Shown here piece after piece: positions 33,351 to 43,521 of a stretch of DNA of 64,000 bases; position 1 is the first letter of the stretch, and the number at the start of each line of letters is the position of its first letter. Under the pieces are notes generated by a model. That model did no database searches and was not told the origin of the DNA. It saw only the letters and a program-made list of their open reading frames with translations. Made by a program: the position numbers and the translations under genes. The stretch is from contig OZ038387.1 of the NCBI GenBank assembly GCA_964036045.1, positions 14,508,420-14,572,419 of the forward strand, given 5' to 3'. The stretch comes from Eutreptiella sp. 'Long Island Sound 2002'. Lineage: Eukaryota > Euglenozoa > Euglenophyceae > Eutreptiales > Eutreptiaceae.

Positions 33351-36300
33351 TTAGTTCTTCGACACTTGAGCCCGCCACTCCCAAAGCTGCTTACACTGAT
33401 GCAACTCAGCTGGCGAAAGTTGTTCCCCACATGCAGCCCGAGCATACAACTGAGCCAAGCGAGTATCAACCTGCTCAGCCGAGTCAACCATATTGTGAAT
33501 GTGTGCATGCAATTGATCATTATACGCGGCCTGCTGCGCACTCAGGCCCCCAGGAGCCTGATTCACGGTGGTTAGCGCATGTGAAAGCTCAAGGGCAGCA
33601 TTCAGCTCTTCCTTCAGCGGCGGACCGCTACCCCTACCCTGACCCCTACCTCTTCCCTTTGTAGCACCCTTTGGACCATCCCCTCGCTTAGCGGCCTTCC
33701 TGACAGTTGGCTGCACGGTTCGCTTGGCGGCCACCGGCGGGGGAACAGGTCGTGGTGCTTGTGCACCTGCCACATGGACCTGTGTGGAGGAGGCTCGCAT
33801 GTCCACAAATTGGTTCAGTAGCCTCTCCTCTTCTTCGAGAAAGGCCCCTGCATCCTGTCCCTGGTCGGAAAGATGAGTTGCCACTCGATCCACATTATTT
33901 ATATATTGACGCATCCGGGACTGCAGGTTCCCAAGGGAGCGGACAATCTGCTCGCGTTTCGTTCCGGCTGGCAAATCAGCCCACGAGGAGATGTCGGTCA
34001 ATATAATGTCATCGTCTGTAGCATGGATTGCCACGGGTACCTGCACTGTGGGTAGGGGGAGGCGTTGGCTGCTGCATTTGGCACTGACAAGGACCTGAGT
34101 TGCAGTCTGAAATTGTTTTAAAATAAAAATTGGATTGAACACCCCAAGATGGAAGCCGACTGAAGATGACCGATGATGCAAAACAGCAAAATAGTGACGA
34201 CATGGATGCCCAACTCGGACAGCAAGTCCACAACTACACCAAAACTTCGTATAGGCACCATCCTCAGCCAATGGCTCGAACAGACAAACATAATGTGGAC
34301 AGTTCATGTAACGCGAAGTGCAGCTGGATTCACTTCGCTTTACCTCATAAACTATATTTTTGCCTTGGATTTGGTGCACACGATTGGAGATCGCACAGAA
34401 TCTCGGTAGGTCTACCAACTCCGTCTCAAGTGAATCGTGACACTGTCGATCATAGTTCCATAAGGGTGCCGCCCTGTTAGCAACTATATATTGGGCCTCC
34501 CTGGACATGTCATACTCATACACGAGGTACGCAGTTGAAGCATTCATCTGCTGGAGCATTCTATCAAACGCCCAGCTTGTCACCTTGCCTGAAACGAACT
34601 TGACATAGAATGGGAAGGTCTGGTTAGCTATTTGGTGATTGGCGTGCCGCTGATTCACCATTTCAGTATATTCAAGTTTATAGCCCTCCTTGGAGAGCAA
34701 GTGCAAAACAGATAAAAAAATGTGGTAGTAACCTTTTCTTGTGGTTAGGTGGCGCTTTATGCGGCAATTCAAAGACTCAGCCCTCTGTGTGGACTTGCAG
34801 CCGAAGGTAAAAACTTCTACCTGCCATGCAACACACCAACGGTCAAGACGATGTAGGGGGGATCTGACTCCAAGGTAGTCCTTGACAGTTTTCCAGCGGG
34901 GGTCCTCCAGAATTTTGCGCCAGAGAATATCAGCAGCATCCTTATCTGGGCACTCCTGAACCTGTCGGATGGCGCTCTCAAGAGCAGTGAAATCGTGTTG
35001 CTCGAGGGAGTTTCGGCAGTTTTCGGTAAGATTTTTGTAGATGTGAAAAAGGCAGAGGAAGTGAGCAGTTCGGTCCGGGGGGAAAACCCTGGGAACGGAC
35101 CCCAAGAGGGCGTATGCAGCATCACTGAACAAAACACGGGGTGCACAACCGGTTGCCTTTATCCACTCCTGCCAGAGCCACTCATAATCCTGTGCATTTT
35201 CACTGCTTGGCATGCAGCCCTGAGCCAGGAGAAGGGTTTGGCCATGTTCGTTGATACCGCAAAACAGGGCCAATGCCTCGCCGTACCAATTCGATTTGTA
35301 CGTGTTGTCTTCAAAAATGACTTGTGCATATTTTCTGGCGTTTTTTACTTGCTCTGGCGTCATAAAAAACCATCTTCGTACAACACCAGTGACTGGGTCA
35401 GGGGCTTCATGATTGAAATACCAGGCAGGATCTGCCTGTTTGAGCATTTTCAGGTGGTTAATCAAACGTGCAAGATCATTTGGGCCCATCTTGCGTTCGA
35501 TGGACTTGAAAAAATTTTGGATGTGCTGGGTTGAAAACCCTTTGATTGCTGGGTACGCGTCCTCGCTATATTTCTTCCTCAAATTTATAAGAATTTGCCC
35601 CGGCATTTCACGGTGCTCATACGCCCGCTCAATGTCGTGCCAGAGCTCATCAGGGAGGGCTGATTTGTCCAGTGGGGGGGCCTCCTCCTCGTCAGGCCAC
35701 CAATGGTCAGAGTGGTCCCAATTACACTCGGTTAGCTTCCACAGGCCCGTGCCAGCATCATGGGTTAGCGTTGCACCATATGGACACAAATCAGACTTCG
35801 TGAGAGGCCGGGGATGCTTTTCTGGGCGTGCTCTACTGGTCTCCTTTAGGGGCCCGTGTTGTTTTAGGCGTCCCCAAATGCGACAACCAATACGTGCCCA
35901 ATTACTCCCCCCTGCAGACTTGCTGGTAACGCTGTTATGTATTGCCAACTCCCCCCGAATCTTATTCAGGTATGCAACAGCTTCGGTGTGGGACCGGAAG
36001 GTGCAGCCAACCTCGTCTCCACGTCGGGGGGAGTGCTCGGAGGGACAATGGGCTTCGCGTTTCACGCGTTTGCGGGGGGGGATGTCGGGATGAGGTTTAG
36101 GATCAGAACGCGGTGACTGGGCGGCACTAAACTCATGCTTAATTAAGGGGGCCGGATCCGTAGATTCCGTGGGTCCCGAGTCAGATGCCGGGGTTGGAGA
36201 TAGGATGGCAGGGGGGTTTCTTACGGGGGCAGGTCTGGATGAAACTGCCACTTCCGCGGGTTCCGTTTTGACGTTGTCCAACATTGATGAAGAAACAGAT

Positions 36301-36896
36301 CTCAAGGTCGCACAAAATGGATCGTCATATACACCCTCAAAAAGCAAGGTCATCTGGGCGGGGGTAGGGTGGCCCATGGACGCGTGGAGGGACCAAAAGT
36401 TGGTTCGAAGGAAGTCTGCGGTTTGATCCTGCAGCGGGATGCAGTTCCATGCAACACCACCGCGGAGACGAAACAGGACAAGAACCCGTTCGTTACGGAC
36501 CCAGTCACCGGTTCTGCGTGAAACTCTACAAATTCGCTGATCATGAACGGGCACACCAGTGATGATCCTCACCAGATCTGAGATGGCAGCCTCACTGATA
36601 TCCTTAGGCACACACAGAACGAGGGTTCTGTCGGGGAGTGCCACGAAAATGGGGATCTCCTTCCTCGCACATCGTCCCTTGTGGAGTAGTTGACAAGGTG
36701 AGCGTCTTCGCCGCCGTTGGTGGTGTCTACGATGCCTCCGATGGAGAAGGGAGAGAACAACAGCGGCCGAAACGAGACCACAAAGGACTATGGTCAGCCC
36801 CACAAGGCTCCAGCCGGCATCGCAGATTGCGCAGAGCAAAAGCATTAAGATGGACATGTCTACAACGAGAGATGAACGTGAGAGGCTAACCCCCAT
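33351..36896 (-). CDS. MULE/FAR1-like transposase with N-terminal ubiquitin-like domain
   Basis: This is 1181 codons from ATG 36896. Residues 14-52 are hydrophobic, then Arg-rich. Residues 82-147 (IPIFVALPDRTLVLCV ... LFRLRGG) read like a ubiquitin fold ending in RLRGG. A basic NLS-like run is at 273-281 (PPRKRVKRE). A FAR1-type zinc region has C298, C338, C371 and H395/H398. The MULE core has D530 (EDNTYKSN), D592 (LFSDAAYALL ... FLCLFHIYKNL) and E707 (QRAESLN). The SWIM finger is C887-x-C889...C899-x-H901. The C-terminus is Pro/Gly/Arg-rich plus a helix. The DDE triad suggests catalytic competence. The start is uncertain: the ATG lies in a degenerate satellite unit, and a 3' splice site (TTCATCTCTCGTTGTAG) occurs 36 bp on, with phase 1. 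An AT-rich, intron-like segment lies near 34090-34145. Next to a Ulp1-SET gene on the same strand. Confidence 0.85.
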   Translation of the reverse strand: MGVSLSRSSLVVDMSILMLLLCAICDAGWSLVGLTIVLCGLVSAAVVLSLLHRRHRRHHQRRRRRSPCQLLHKGRCARKEIPIFVALPDRTLVLCVPKDISEAAISDLVRIITGVPVHDQRICRVSRRTGDWVRNERVLVLFRLRGGVAWNCIPLQDQTADFLRTNFWSLHASMGHPTPAQMTLLFEGVYDDPFCATLRSVSSSMLDNVKTEPAEVAVSSRPAPVRNPPAILSPTPASDSGPTESTDPAPLIKHEFSAAQSPRSDPKPHPDIPPRKRVKREAHCPSEHSPRRGDEVGCTFRSHTEAVAYLNKIRGELAIHNSVTSKSAGGSNWARIGCRIWGRLKQHGPLKETSRARPEKHPRPLTKSDLCPYGATLTHDAGTGLWKLTECNWDHSDHWWPDEEEAPPLDKSALPDELWHDIERAYEHREMPGQILINLRKKYSEDAYPAIKGFSTQHIQNFFKSIERKMGPNDLARLINHLKMLKQADPAWYFNHEAPDPVTGVVRRWFFMTPEQVKNARKYAQVIFEDNTYKSNWYGEALALFCGINEHGQTLLLAQGCMPSSENAQDYEWLWQEWIKATGCAPRVLFSDAAYALLGSVPRVFPPDRTAHFLCLFHIYKNLTENCRNSLEQHDFTALESAIRQVQECPDKDAADILWRKILEDPRWKTVKDYLGVRSPLHRLDRWCVAWQVEVFTFGCKSTQRAESLNCRIKRHLTTRKGYYHIFLSVLHLLSKEGYKLEYTEMVNQRHANHQIANQTFPFYVKFVSGKVTSWAFDRMLQQMNASTAYLVYEYDMSREAQYIVANRAAPLWNYDRQCHDSLETELVDLPRFCAISNRVHQIQGKNIVYEVKRSESSCTSRYMNCPHYVCLFEPLAEDGAYTKFWCSCGLAVRVGHPCRHYFAVLHHRSSSVGFHLGVFNPIFILKQFQTATQVLVSAKCSSQRLPLPTVQVPVAIHATDDDIILTDISSWADLPAGTKREQIVRSLGNLQSRMRQYINNVDRVATHLSDQGQDAGAFLEEEERLLNQFVDMRASSTQVHVAGAQAPRPVPPPVAAKRTVQPTVRKAAKRGDGPKGATKGRGRGQGRGSGPPLKEELNAALELSHALTTVNQAPGGLSAQQAAYNDQLHAHIHNMVDSAEQVDTRLAQLYARAACGEQLSPAELHQCKQLWEWRAQVSKN
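36456..36653 (-). other. ubiquitin-like domain ending RLRGG (within transposase)
   Basis: Residues 82-147 of the transposase ORF share ubiquitin's order: a first strand (PIFVAL), a second (RTLVLCV), a helix (SEAAISDLVRIITGVP), the HDQRI turn equivalent to ubiquitin's 'PDQQRL', and the last strand ending LFRLRGG. A diglycine terminus followed by further protein (VAWNCIPL) is the layout of a precursor cut by a Ubl protease. Confidence 0.6.
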
Positions 36897-38219
36897 TATT
36901 GATTCACAAAGGTCCTCTGATGCACGAACTTGATAGGCTACCCCCTGACTATTGGTTTACCAAGGGCCTCTGATGCACGAACTTGATAGGCTACCCCCTG
37001 ACTGTTCATTTACTGGGGGCCTCTGATGCACGAACTTGATAGGCCACCCCCTGACTATTGACTTACCAGGGCCTCTGATGCACGAACTTGATAGGCTACC
37101 CTCTGACTATTGATTTACCACGGGCCTCTGATGCACGAACTTGATAGGCCACCCCCTGATTATTGATTTACCGGGGGCCTCTGATGCACGAACTTGATAG
37201 GCTACCCCCTGATTATGGAGTCAACAAGGGCCTCTGATGCACGAACTTGATAGGCTACCCCCTGACTATTGATCTACATGGGGCCTCTGATGCACGAACT
37301 TGATAGGCTACCCCCTGATTATTGATTTTCCAGGGGCCTCTGATGCACGAACTTGATAGGCCACCCCCTGACTATTGATTTACCAGGGGCCTCTGATGCA
37401 CGAACTTGATAGGCTACCCCCTGACTGTTCATTTACTGGGGGCCTCTGATGCACGAATTTGATAGGCCACCCCCTGACTATTCACTTACCAGGGGCCTCT
37501 GATGCACGAACTTGATAGGCTACCCCCTGACTGTTCATTTACTGGGGGCCTCTGATGCACGAACTTGATAGGCCACCCCCTGACTATTCACTTACCAGGG
37601 GCCTCTGATGCACGAACTTGATAGGCTACCCCCTGACTGTTCATTTACTGGGGGCCTCTGATGCACGAACTTGATAGGCCACCCCCTGACTATTGATTTA
37701 CCAGGGCCTCTGATGCATGAACCTGATAGGCTACCCTCTGACTATTGATTTACCACGGGCCTCTGATGCACGAACTTGATAGGCTACCCCCTGATTATTG
37801 ATTTACCGGGGGCCTCTGATGCACGAACTTGATAGGCTACCCCCTGATTATGGAGTCAACAAGGGCCTCTGATGCACGAACTTGATAGGCTACCCCCTGA
37901 CTATTGATCTACCTGGGGCCTCTGATGCACGAACTTGATAGGCTACCCCCTGATTATTGATTTACCAGGGGCCTCTGATGCACGAACTTGATAGGCCACC
38001 CCCTGACTATTGACTTACCAGGGGCCTCTGATGCACGAACTTGATAGGCTACCCCCTGACTGTTCATTTACCGGGGGCCTCTGATGCAAGAACTTGATAG
38101 GCTACCCCCTGACTATTGAGTCAACAAGGGCCTCTGATGCACGAACTTGATAGGCTACCCCCTGACTATTGATTCACCCGGGGCCTCTGATGCACGAACT
38201 TGATAGGTTACCGTCTGAC
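36897..38219 (+). repeat. 53/54-bp satellite array A, about 25 units
   Basis: The unit begins ggcctctgatgcacgaactt, then gataggctaccccctgacta, then ttgatttaccagg. Variants change the last third (tgttcatttact, ttatggagtcaac, tattgatctac). About 25 'ttgatagg' cores are countable. It abuts the transposase start codon, whose first degenerate unit contains the ATG. The same satellite fills introns of the gene at 53.4-56.5 kb. Confidence 0.95.
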
Positions 38220-39823
38220 TCATGTATGGCAAGACTTTGCCCTCCCCAGCCTTGAAGGATGCGGGGGGATGAGGGGGGGTGGAGGGGGAGGTGAGGGCTG
38301 AGCTGGGGGGGAGGGGAGGGAGGGGAGGGGGGAGGGTTGGGGGCCTTGGGGGGTTGGAGGGGGAACTGGGGGGGCCCCGGGATGGGAGGAGGGTGCGGGG
38401 GGGGGGGGGCGGGGGAGGAGGATGTTGGAAAAGCTGGAGGGGCGTAGGGGGGAGAGGGGTGGGGGGGCTTGGGGGGGTTTGAGGGGAGGTTTGGGAGGGC
38501 CCGGGGGGGAGGAGCGTAGGGGGGAGTAAAGGGGTAAAAGGGGGGAACACTGGGGCGTCTGATGTACGACGGGCATCAACTCAATTGGTGATTGAATCAT
38601 GAATCATTCACAGGCCCACGCACGACAGGCAAGGGAACGAAACAAATCAATAGCAGAAGGATTGAGCAAGTAAAATGTGCGAATCCAGTACATCATTTTC
38701 AAGGATCCACTAGCATTTGTTCACACTTGGGTTAAACGGGAGAAACATATGGGGAGTCAGAATCAGGCTGATGACGACAACGCTAACTGACACTTATAAG
38801 CACGTGGGGGTAAACCATAAAAACTGGCCGGTAACCTGGAAACAAAACTCGCTGGCTGGGATTCGGCCCAGAGGGTGCCGTAGCTTGGTTATCGCCCCCC
38901 TGTAGGGGGACCCTCTGGCACTCGAGGTTCCCGGGGTGTGACCACACAGGATCTGCACATCTGTGGCGTCACGTACCTTCCCCTAGCCTCGGTAGCTGCC
39001 TTACCTGCACTAATTGGCCAGCGCCGTTTCCTAGGTCCCTTCTGACCTGTTTTTAAGGTCAGGAACAAGGTTCACGCCCACTTACAACGTGGGTTGGGTC
39101 TGTATAATTCTCTTGAACCCATTTGGGTTCAAAATTCGAGTTCCCTTAACCGCACCCACGCAACTAAGAAGCAAACGACGCAAACGCACTGTAGCTGTGG
39201 TGTCTTTGTAGCCTGTATCAGCCATTACTCTCAAGGTTGGACAAAGGAAAAGGGTTCGGTCCGGTCAAACCAGTCAAATCAGACGCAATGGGGTAGATCT
39301 GAATAATACTCTTGAGGCTAAAAAATAGCGTGTTGTAACAACACCTGCGGTAACAGAAACCAGTACCTGTACCTGCAATCTGTCTCACCTGGTGAAACCA
39401 GATGGAAAGTAAGCAATCTGATCCGGTCAAGATCAGGTCAAATGAGACGAAATAGGGTGCCCTTTGGCTCCAAAAAATGAACAAACACCCCAATAGCGCC
39501 AAAGAGAAAGTCACAGGGCTAGACAAGCGCGTATCAGGTAGGAGGTCAGTAGGAGGTCAAACAGATTTCACCGCGCAGAGAAAGGAACAGAATGCAATGG
39601 AGCCTGGCCTTTCAATATTATATCTGGGTCCGGGAACCGGTATCAAGGGTAAAATTTGCCAAGCAAACAGCAGTCTGCTGACCCCCCCGCCGTAGAAGAA
39701 AATCGCGGAGCCTGCAATGCGTGGGTTCAGATCTCAGTCTTGGTCCGGCGATGCGCTCTGCCACTACACACGCCATCATCTCACTGCCAAAACCACTTCA
39801 CAATGCAAGCACTAGAAAAACTT
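38220..39823. other. G-rich low-complexity stretch and spacer
   Basis: From 38270 to 38535 the plus strand is nearly all G with A/T interruptions. A 51-bp nested hairpin lies at 38868-38918. The rest, to 39823, is the region downstream of the Ulp1-SET gene stop and contains no recognised gene. Confidence 0.5.
38868..38918. repeat. nested hairpin
   Basis: Outer arms ccagagggt (38868-38876) and accctctgg (38910-38918) enclose an inner hairpin ccccc-tgta-ggggg (about 38896-38909). It could be a structured transcript end or a fossil element end; no family recognised. Confidence 0.55.
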
Positions 39824-41124
39824 CTAGCGCTTCCAATTAGGGTTACCAGAACCCTCGCGCGAGCCCCCCCACTGATCCTCCAACCCAATGGCGGTCTCAT
39901 CGGGGAGATAGACCACCCATGCAACTTGGGTGGTTCCCCCCTTTTCGGTTTCCCGCTCCACCTGCCGAAAGTTCCTACCCCCTGCAAGCCGCTTCTGATT
40001 GACGTTCGGGACCCAGAAGGCTTCAAAACTGCTGAGTCGGCCCTTGGAGTCGGGCCGACAGAAGGTGAAAGGGGGGGTGCACTGGTCGGAGTCGACCGGA
40101 GCGAGGGGGAGATAGGGGACGGCCTTTTCTGGTGGCAGGAGCCACTGCGTCGGATTGCCCTTGCTGAGCATCTCCTCCACCTCAGCCTTCGCCTTCTGAA
40201 CGGGGACAGACCTCTTCATCTGCCATTTCCCCCCCCAAACAACAAACTTGGACAGAGTTGTCCAACAAAAACTTGGATCCCGAACGTCAAACTGCTGCCT
40301 CAAACCTGCTCCCTGCACCGGCAACGACCCCCTACGAATGAACTCTTTAAAAAAATTTGCCGTTGCAAACGTGCAACGGTACGGACCCCCATCGACACGA
40401 GCCCTCTTTGCCTTGGGCTCGTCAGGCTCAACGCCGCAGGGGGGGCTGACGGTCGAGCTCTTTCCCCAATGCTCGATCCGCGACTGCAGATCAGGCATCT
40501 TAGCCAGCGCCCTGTCCACCACCACCTGACAGATCCGCCTGATCCTCGGCGAATCCAAGCCTCCAGCTTCCCAGACCAGCAGAAACCAGCTGGACTTGCC
40601 CCTCGAATCCTTCCTGCACTCGGCAATGACCGAGATGCAGTGGCCCATCCCTCCCCCAGTCCCTCCACCGCCGTCGACGAGCTTAATGGCATGACCATTA
40701 ACCCTGCAAAGGACATGCCCATACACCCTGTCCTTCACCCTATCGTACACGGACTTGTCCTGGGTCTTGATCGTTTTTTTGCCAGGCGGAGCTACCAGGT
40801 GCTCCGCCCGCCACTCAGCCCAATCCAGCGTCGCCCCCCACCGGCTGTCGACACCCATAGCCCTCTCTGCCCGGACAAAAAATGTCTTCTGGCGGATACC
40901 ACGCGCTGCAGCTTGGTATTCCGCATCATACCCCCTTAGGTCGATTCCGACCTGCAGCCACTGACCCGTCTGGCCGTACACGTCCTTCCTATTCTGCACC
41001 GAAATCACCTCCCACTTACCACCCACAAACACCATTTCTACGACACCCCCAGGAGCAGCCCCCTCGAACTCGTAACAAAACCAGGGAGGGTAAACGCCTG
41101 CAAGTCGCGACCCAGCCGTGATGA
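39824..41124 (-). CDS. Ulp1-SET gene, exon 7 distal part (novel C-terminal region)
   Basis: About 433 codons, continuing in frame from 52111-53361 once the LTR element and one AGTCG copy are removed (GGD|FITAGSRLAG). The sequence is globular-looking (PPWFCYEFEG, GQWLQVGIDLRGYDAEYQAA, MGHCISVIAECRKDSRGKSSWFLLVW) with a glycine-rich loop (DGGGGTGGG). No known domain was recognised. It ends ...EGSGNPNWKR and stop at 39824-39826. In the present state this part can be translated only from the 3' LTR: that LTR carries the ATG at 41293 (gag start), which is in the same frame, so a 489-aa product with a 55-residue gag leader is possible. Confidence 0.75.
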
Positions 41125-41129
41125 AGTCG
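41125..41129. repeat. LTR element target-site duplication (3' side)
   Basis: agtcg, matching 52111-52115 exactly and directly bordering the LTR end. Confidence 0.92.
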
Positions 41130-41662
41130 TGAAAGTGCTGCCCTAGGTCGTGTGTGGTGCCGGAGGGCTCAGGGCCGGCAAGACCGGGGGGGCAGGCACG
41201 CGAGGAGTCGACCTGAACGCTGCTGTTGGGGGCAGAACCGGATACACGGACACCAACGGAGGCAAGAGCGGCGATAACGGAGGCAAGATCCATGCTGATT
41301 GTTATCCGGCAAAAAATCCCAGTCTATGAAGAAAATTGATGCGGATTATCCTAAGTACATCTGAGTGTCCATATCTGTCTGAAAAGATTTATATAAATCC
41401 GATTGTGAAAAAATATTTGGCTGATTTGGCTTCGGGCGCGCATCAGCGGCAATTGGCGATTCCAGGTAAATGATCTGAACGCGACGGATTTACGATGAAT
41501 GGACCGCGGAATCAGATCCGGCATATCAGAAATATATAGGTCTGATCCTGAGACTGAGCTGCGAGGCGGCGATTCCGCCGAAGCAGAGAAAATGACCAAA
41601 ATGTAGTCAATCTGGGGCAGATCTGTGAAAATCTGAGCAGATGGGGGTTGGCCGCACTTACA
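41130..41662 (-). repeat. 3' LTR (533 bp)
   Basis: On the minus strand it starts TGTAAGTGCGG and ends ACTTTCA, the usual TG...CA ends. It is the same length as the 5' LTR at 51578-52110, and I count five substitutions between them (about 99% identity). It has a TATA-like palindrome gatttatataaatc at 41386-41399 and an ATG at 41293. Confidence 0.95.
41386..41399 (-). promoter_or_regulatory. TATA-like palindrome in 3' LTR
   Basis: gatttatataaatc is a perfect 14-bp palindrome containing TATATAA. It lies about 95 bp upstream of the LTR-encoded ATG (41293). The identical site is in the 5' LTR at 51834-51847. By position it is the likely U3 core promoter. Confidence 0.55.
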
Positions 41663-41672
41663 CTCCCCCTCC
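41663..41672 (-). other. polypurine tract
   Basis: GGAGGGGGAG directly precedes the TG start of the 3' LTR on the minus strand. This is the position expected of the plus-strand primer for reverse transcription. Confidence 0.88.
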
Positions 41673-43521
41673 AAAAACACACTGGGGTGTGTCGCTACGT
41701 CAACGAAGAACGTAGTGCGGGTAAGTCCCAGAAAAAAAATAGAAATGTAGCCTCGATGGGGCGAAATCTGCTTGATCTGACCTGATTTGGGCTGAATTGG
41801 CGCTGAATCAGGATGGATGAACCTGAAATGAGACAGAATGAGGAGTGACGAACAGTCCTCCGTGCAGTAAAACATTAGGTCAAGGGCTAAAAAGCATGCA
41901 AACGTATCGAGAATCGATACCAAACCATGCCCTGGTTGAGAATGAGGTAGATTATTGGTGGATTGAGTAGGAGAATCAAGAAATGGAGTGACATCTCGAC
42001 GCTCTGGCACAGTTTAGCTGTCGCGGGCACGCTACGGTGTCCTCCACGTACTCTACATCGTGTTACTCCCGCTTTTCTCGTTCTGAAAAGTGCAGCATGT
42101 GCTTCAGATTTGGCGCATCTGGTGGATGATCACAAGATTCAGCAAGATTGAGAATCAATTTGAGCAGAGATGAAGGAAATGAAACAATCACAGAGAGGGA
42201 AAACAAATACAAATGTAGTCTGCAGGCCCTAAGTGAACCACAGCAGGTAGGGATGTTCTTCTGTTCACTTAGTTAGGCAAAGCCGTAAACAGATCTTCGA
42301 GGAATGAGAGGAGATGACAAGGAAATCAACCTAAATTGTCCTAAAATGAGGCAAATTCCCTAAGATGAAGGTGAAATGAAGCGGAATGTCTAGAACTAAA
42401 ACTACTAACACTTTCGTTTAGACTAGAGTTAATATATATTGTCGTTTATTCAGCTGAGTTATGCTTTCCGGCACGTTGGTTCGCGAGCATCCAACAGATT
42501 CATTGAAAATGTGGATCATGTGATGATGCATCATGATGGGACATGATAGCCCTGGATCCTTGGCATGTAACGCGCCGAAGGTTCGCTGAAGGCGCTTTAC
42601 TGACAGTACATAACTGAGAGACACCGAATAGTTCTTTATTTACAGTGGCGACGGTGTCAATCGACTTGGACAAGGCCCATCTTTCGATTGAGTCCCACAA
42701 GACACTTGGATTCACCATTTTCGACAGTTTCAGGTCGGATTGAGCTCACATTGGCGTGTGCCAAAAATACACTGAAGCTTACGGACTTCAGAGGTTGCTT
42801 TTAGAAGTCCCTAGAGCCTCTGTCTGAAGGTTGTCTGAACAATTGACGTCGGGGTTTCGTGCAACAATGGCAGAATGAAGGACAAACCTGAGAAATTCAA
42901 GGCAAATTTGAGGATCCTGGATCTGAATCTGGACTTTGGCTTCCGCATCACGGCAAATGAAGGTAAGATCTGAGTTCCTGGCGTCGCATCTGGTGCAGCC
43001 AGTACTACAGGGGGTGCCTGTAGGGGTGAATGTCGCTGGCCAGCGTTTTTACTATGTACATTTGCTTCCATCTGCACGAGTAGCCAAATTCCAAAGATGC
43101 ACAGACCAACAGAGACAAGATTACCCCGAATCTGCCTGAATTAAGCCTGAGTTTGGTTTTTTCTGAACACGGCAGCACACTCCGTGGCTTTCGGCAGCGT
43201 ATCTACGCCTTGTCTGCCGAACGGAGACCAAAGAAAAGTTGATTGACGTCAAATTATCAAACATTCGCAGTTCTCCACATCATGACATAATCAGGAAGAA
43301 TGAACAGTGGATTGAGCAGAATGTGGTTCTTTCAAGTCGTCAGAACACTCACATTGGAATAAGTGGTCGACGGGGCGAGGCTGGAGCTTTTGTAGGAGTT
43401 GGACATGCAAGGGTTTCGAACCTACACCCTTGAGCCCTAGCGACGAGTGCCATGACGCCCTGGACTAGACGACTGTTACCCAGATTATGGCGTCGGCGAC
43501 TCAAGTCACGACGGGTCTCCC
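41673..43521 (-). other. long non-coding 3' region of LTR element
   Basis: About 1.85 kb between the chromodomain ORF stop and the PPT. No frame longer than about 90 codons with protein-like sequence. Such long 3' spacers occur in some gypsy elements; no env-like frame was found. Confidence 0.6.

Noticed and set aside
31886-33575. Long open frames on both strands (about 405 and 512 codons) across the minisatellite
   Set aside because: They consist of translated 21-bp repeats, are open on both strands at once and have no domain. The open frame follows from a repeat unit divisible by three.
38155-38600. Proline-rich frames on the minus strand of the G-run region
   Set aside because: The sequence is low-complexity G/A. 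The proline runs are translated homopolymer, with satellite at one end.
41351-42010. 219-codon minus frame through the 3' LTR (and 52047-51799 in the 5' LTR)
   Set aside because: It lies upstream of the LTR's own promoter and ATG, is shared only because the LTRs are identical, and has no domain.
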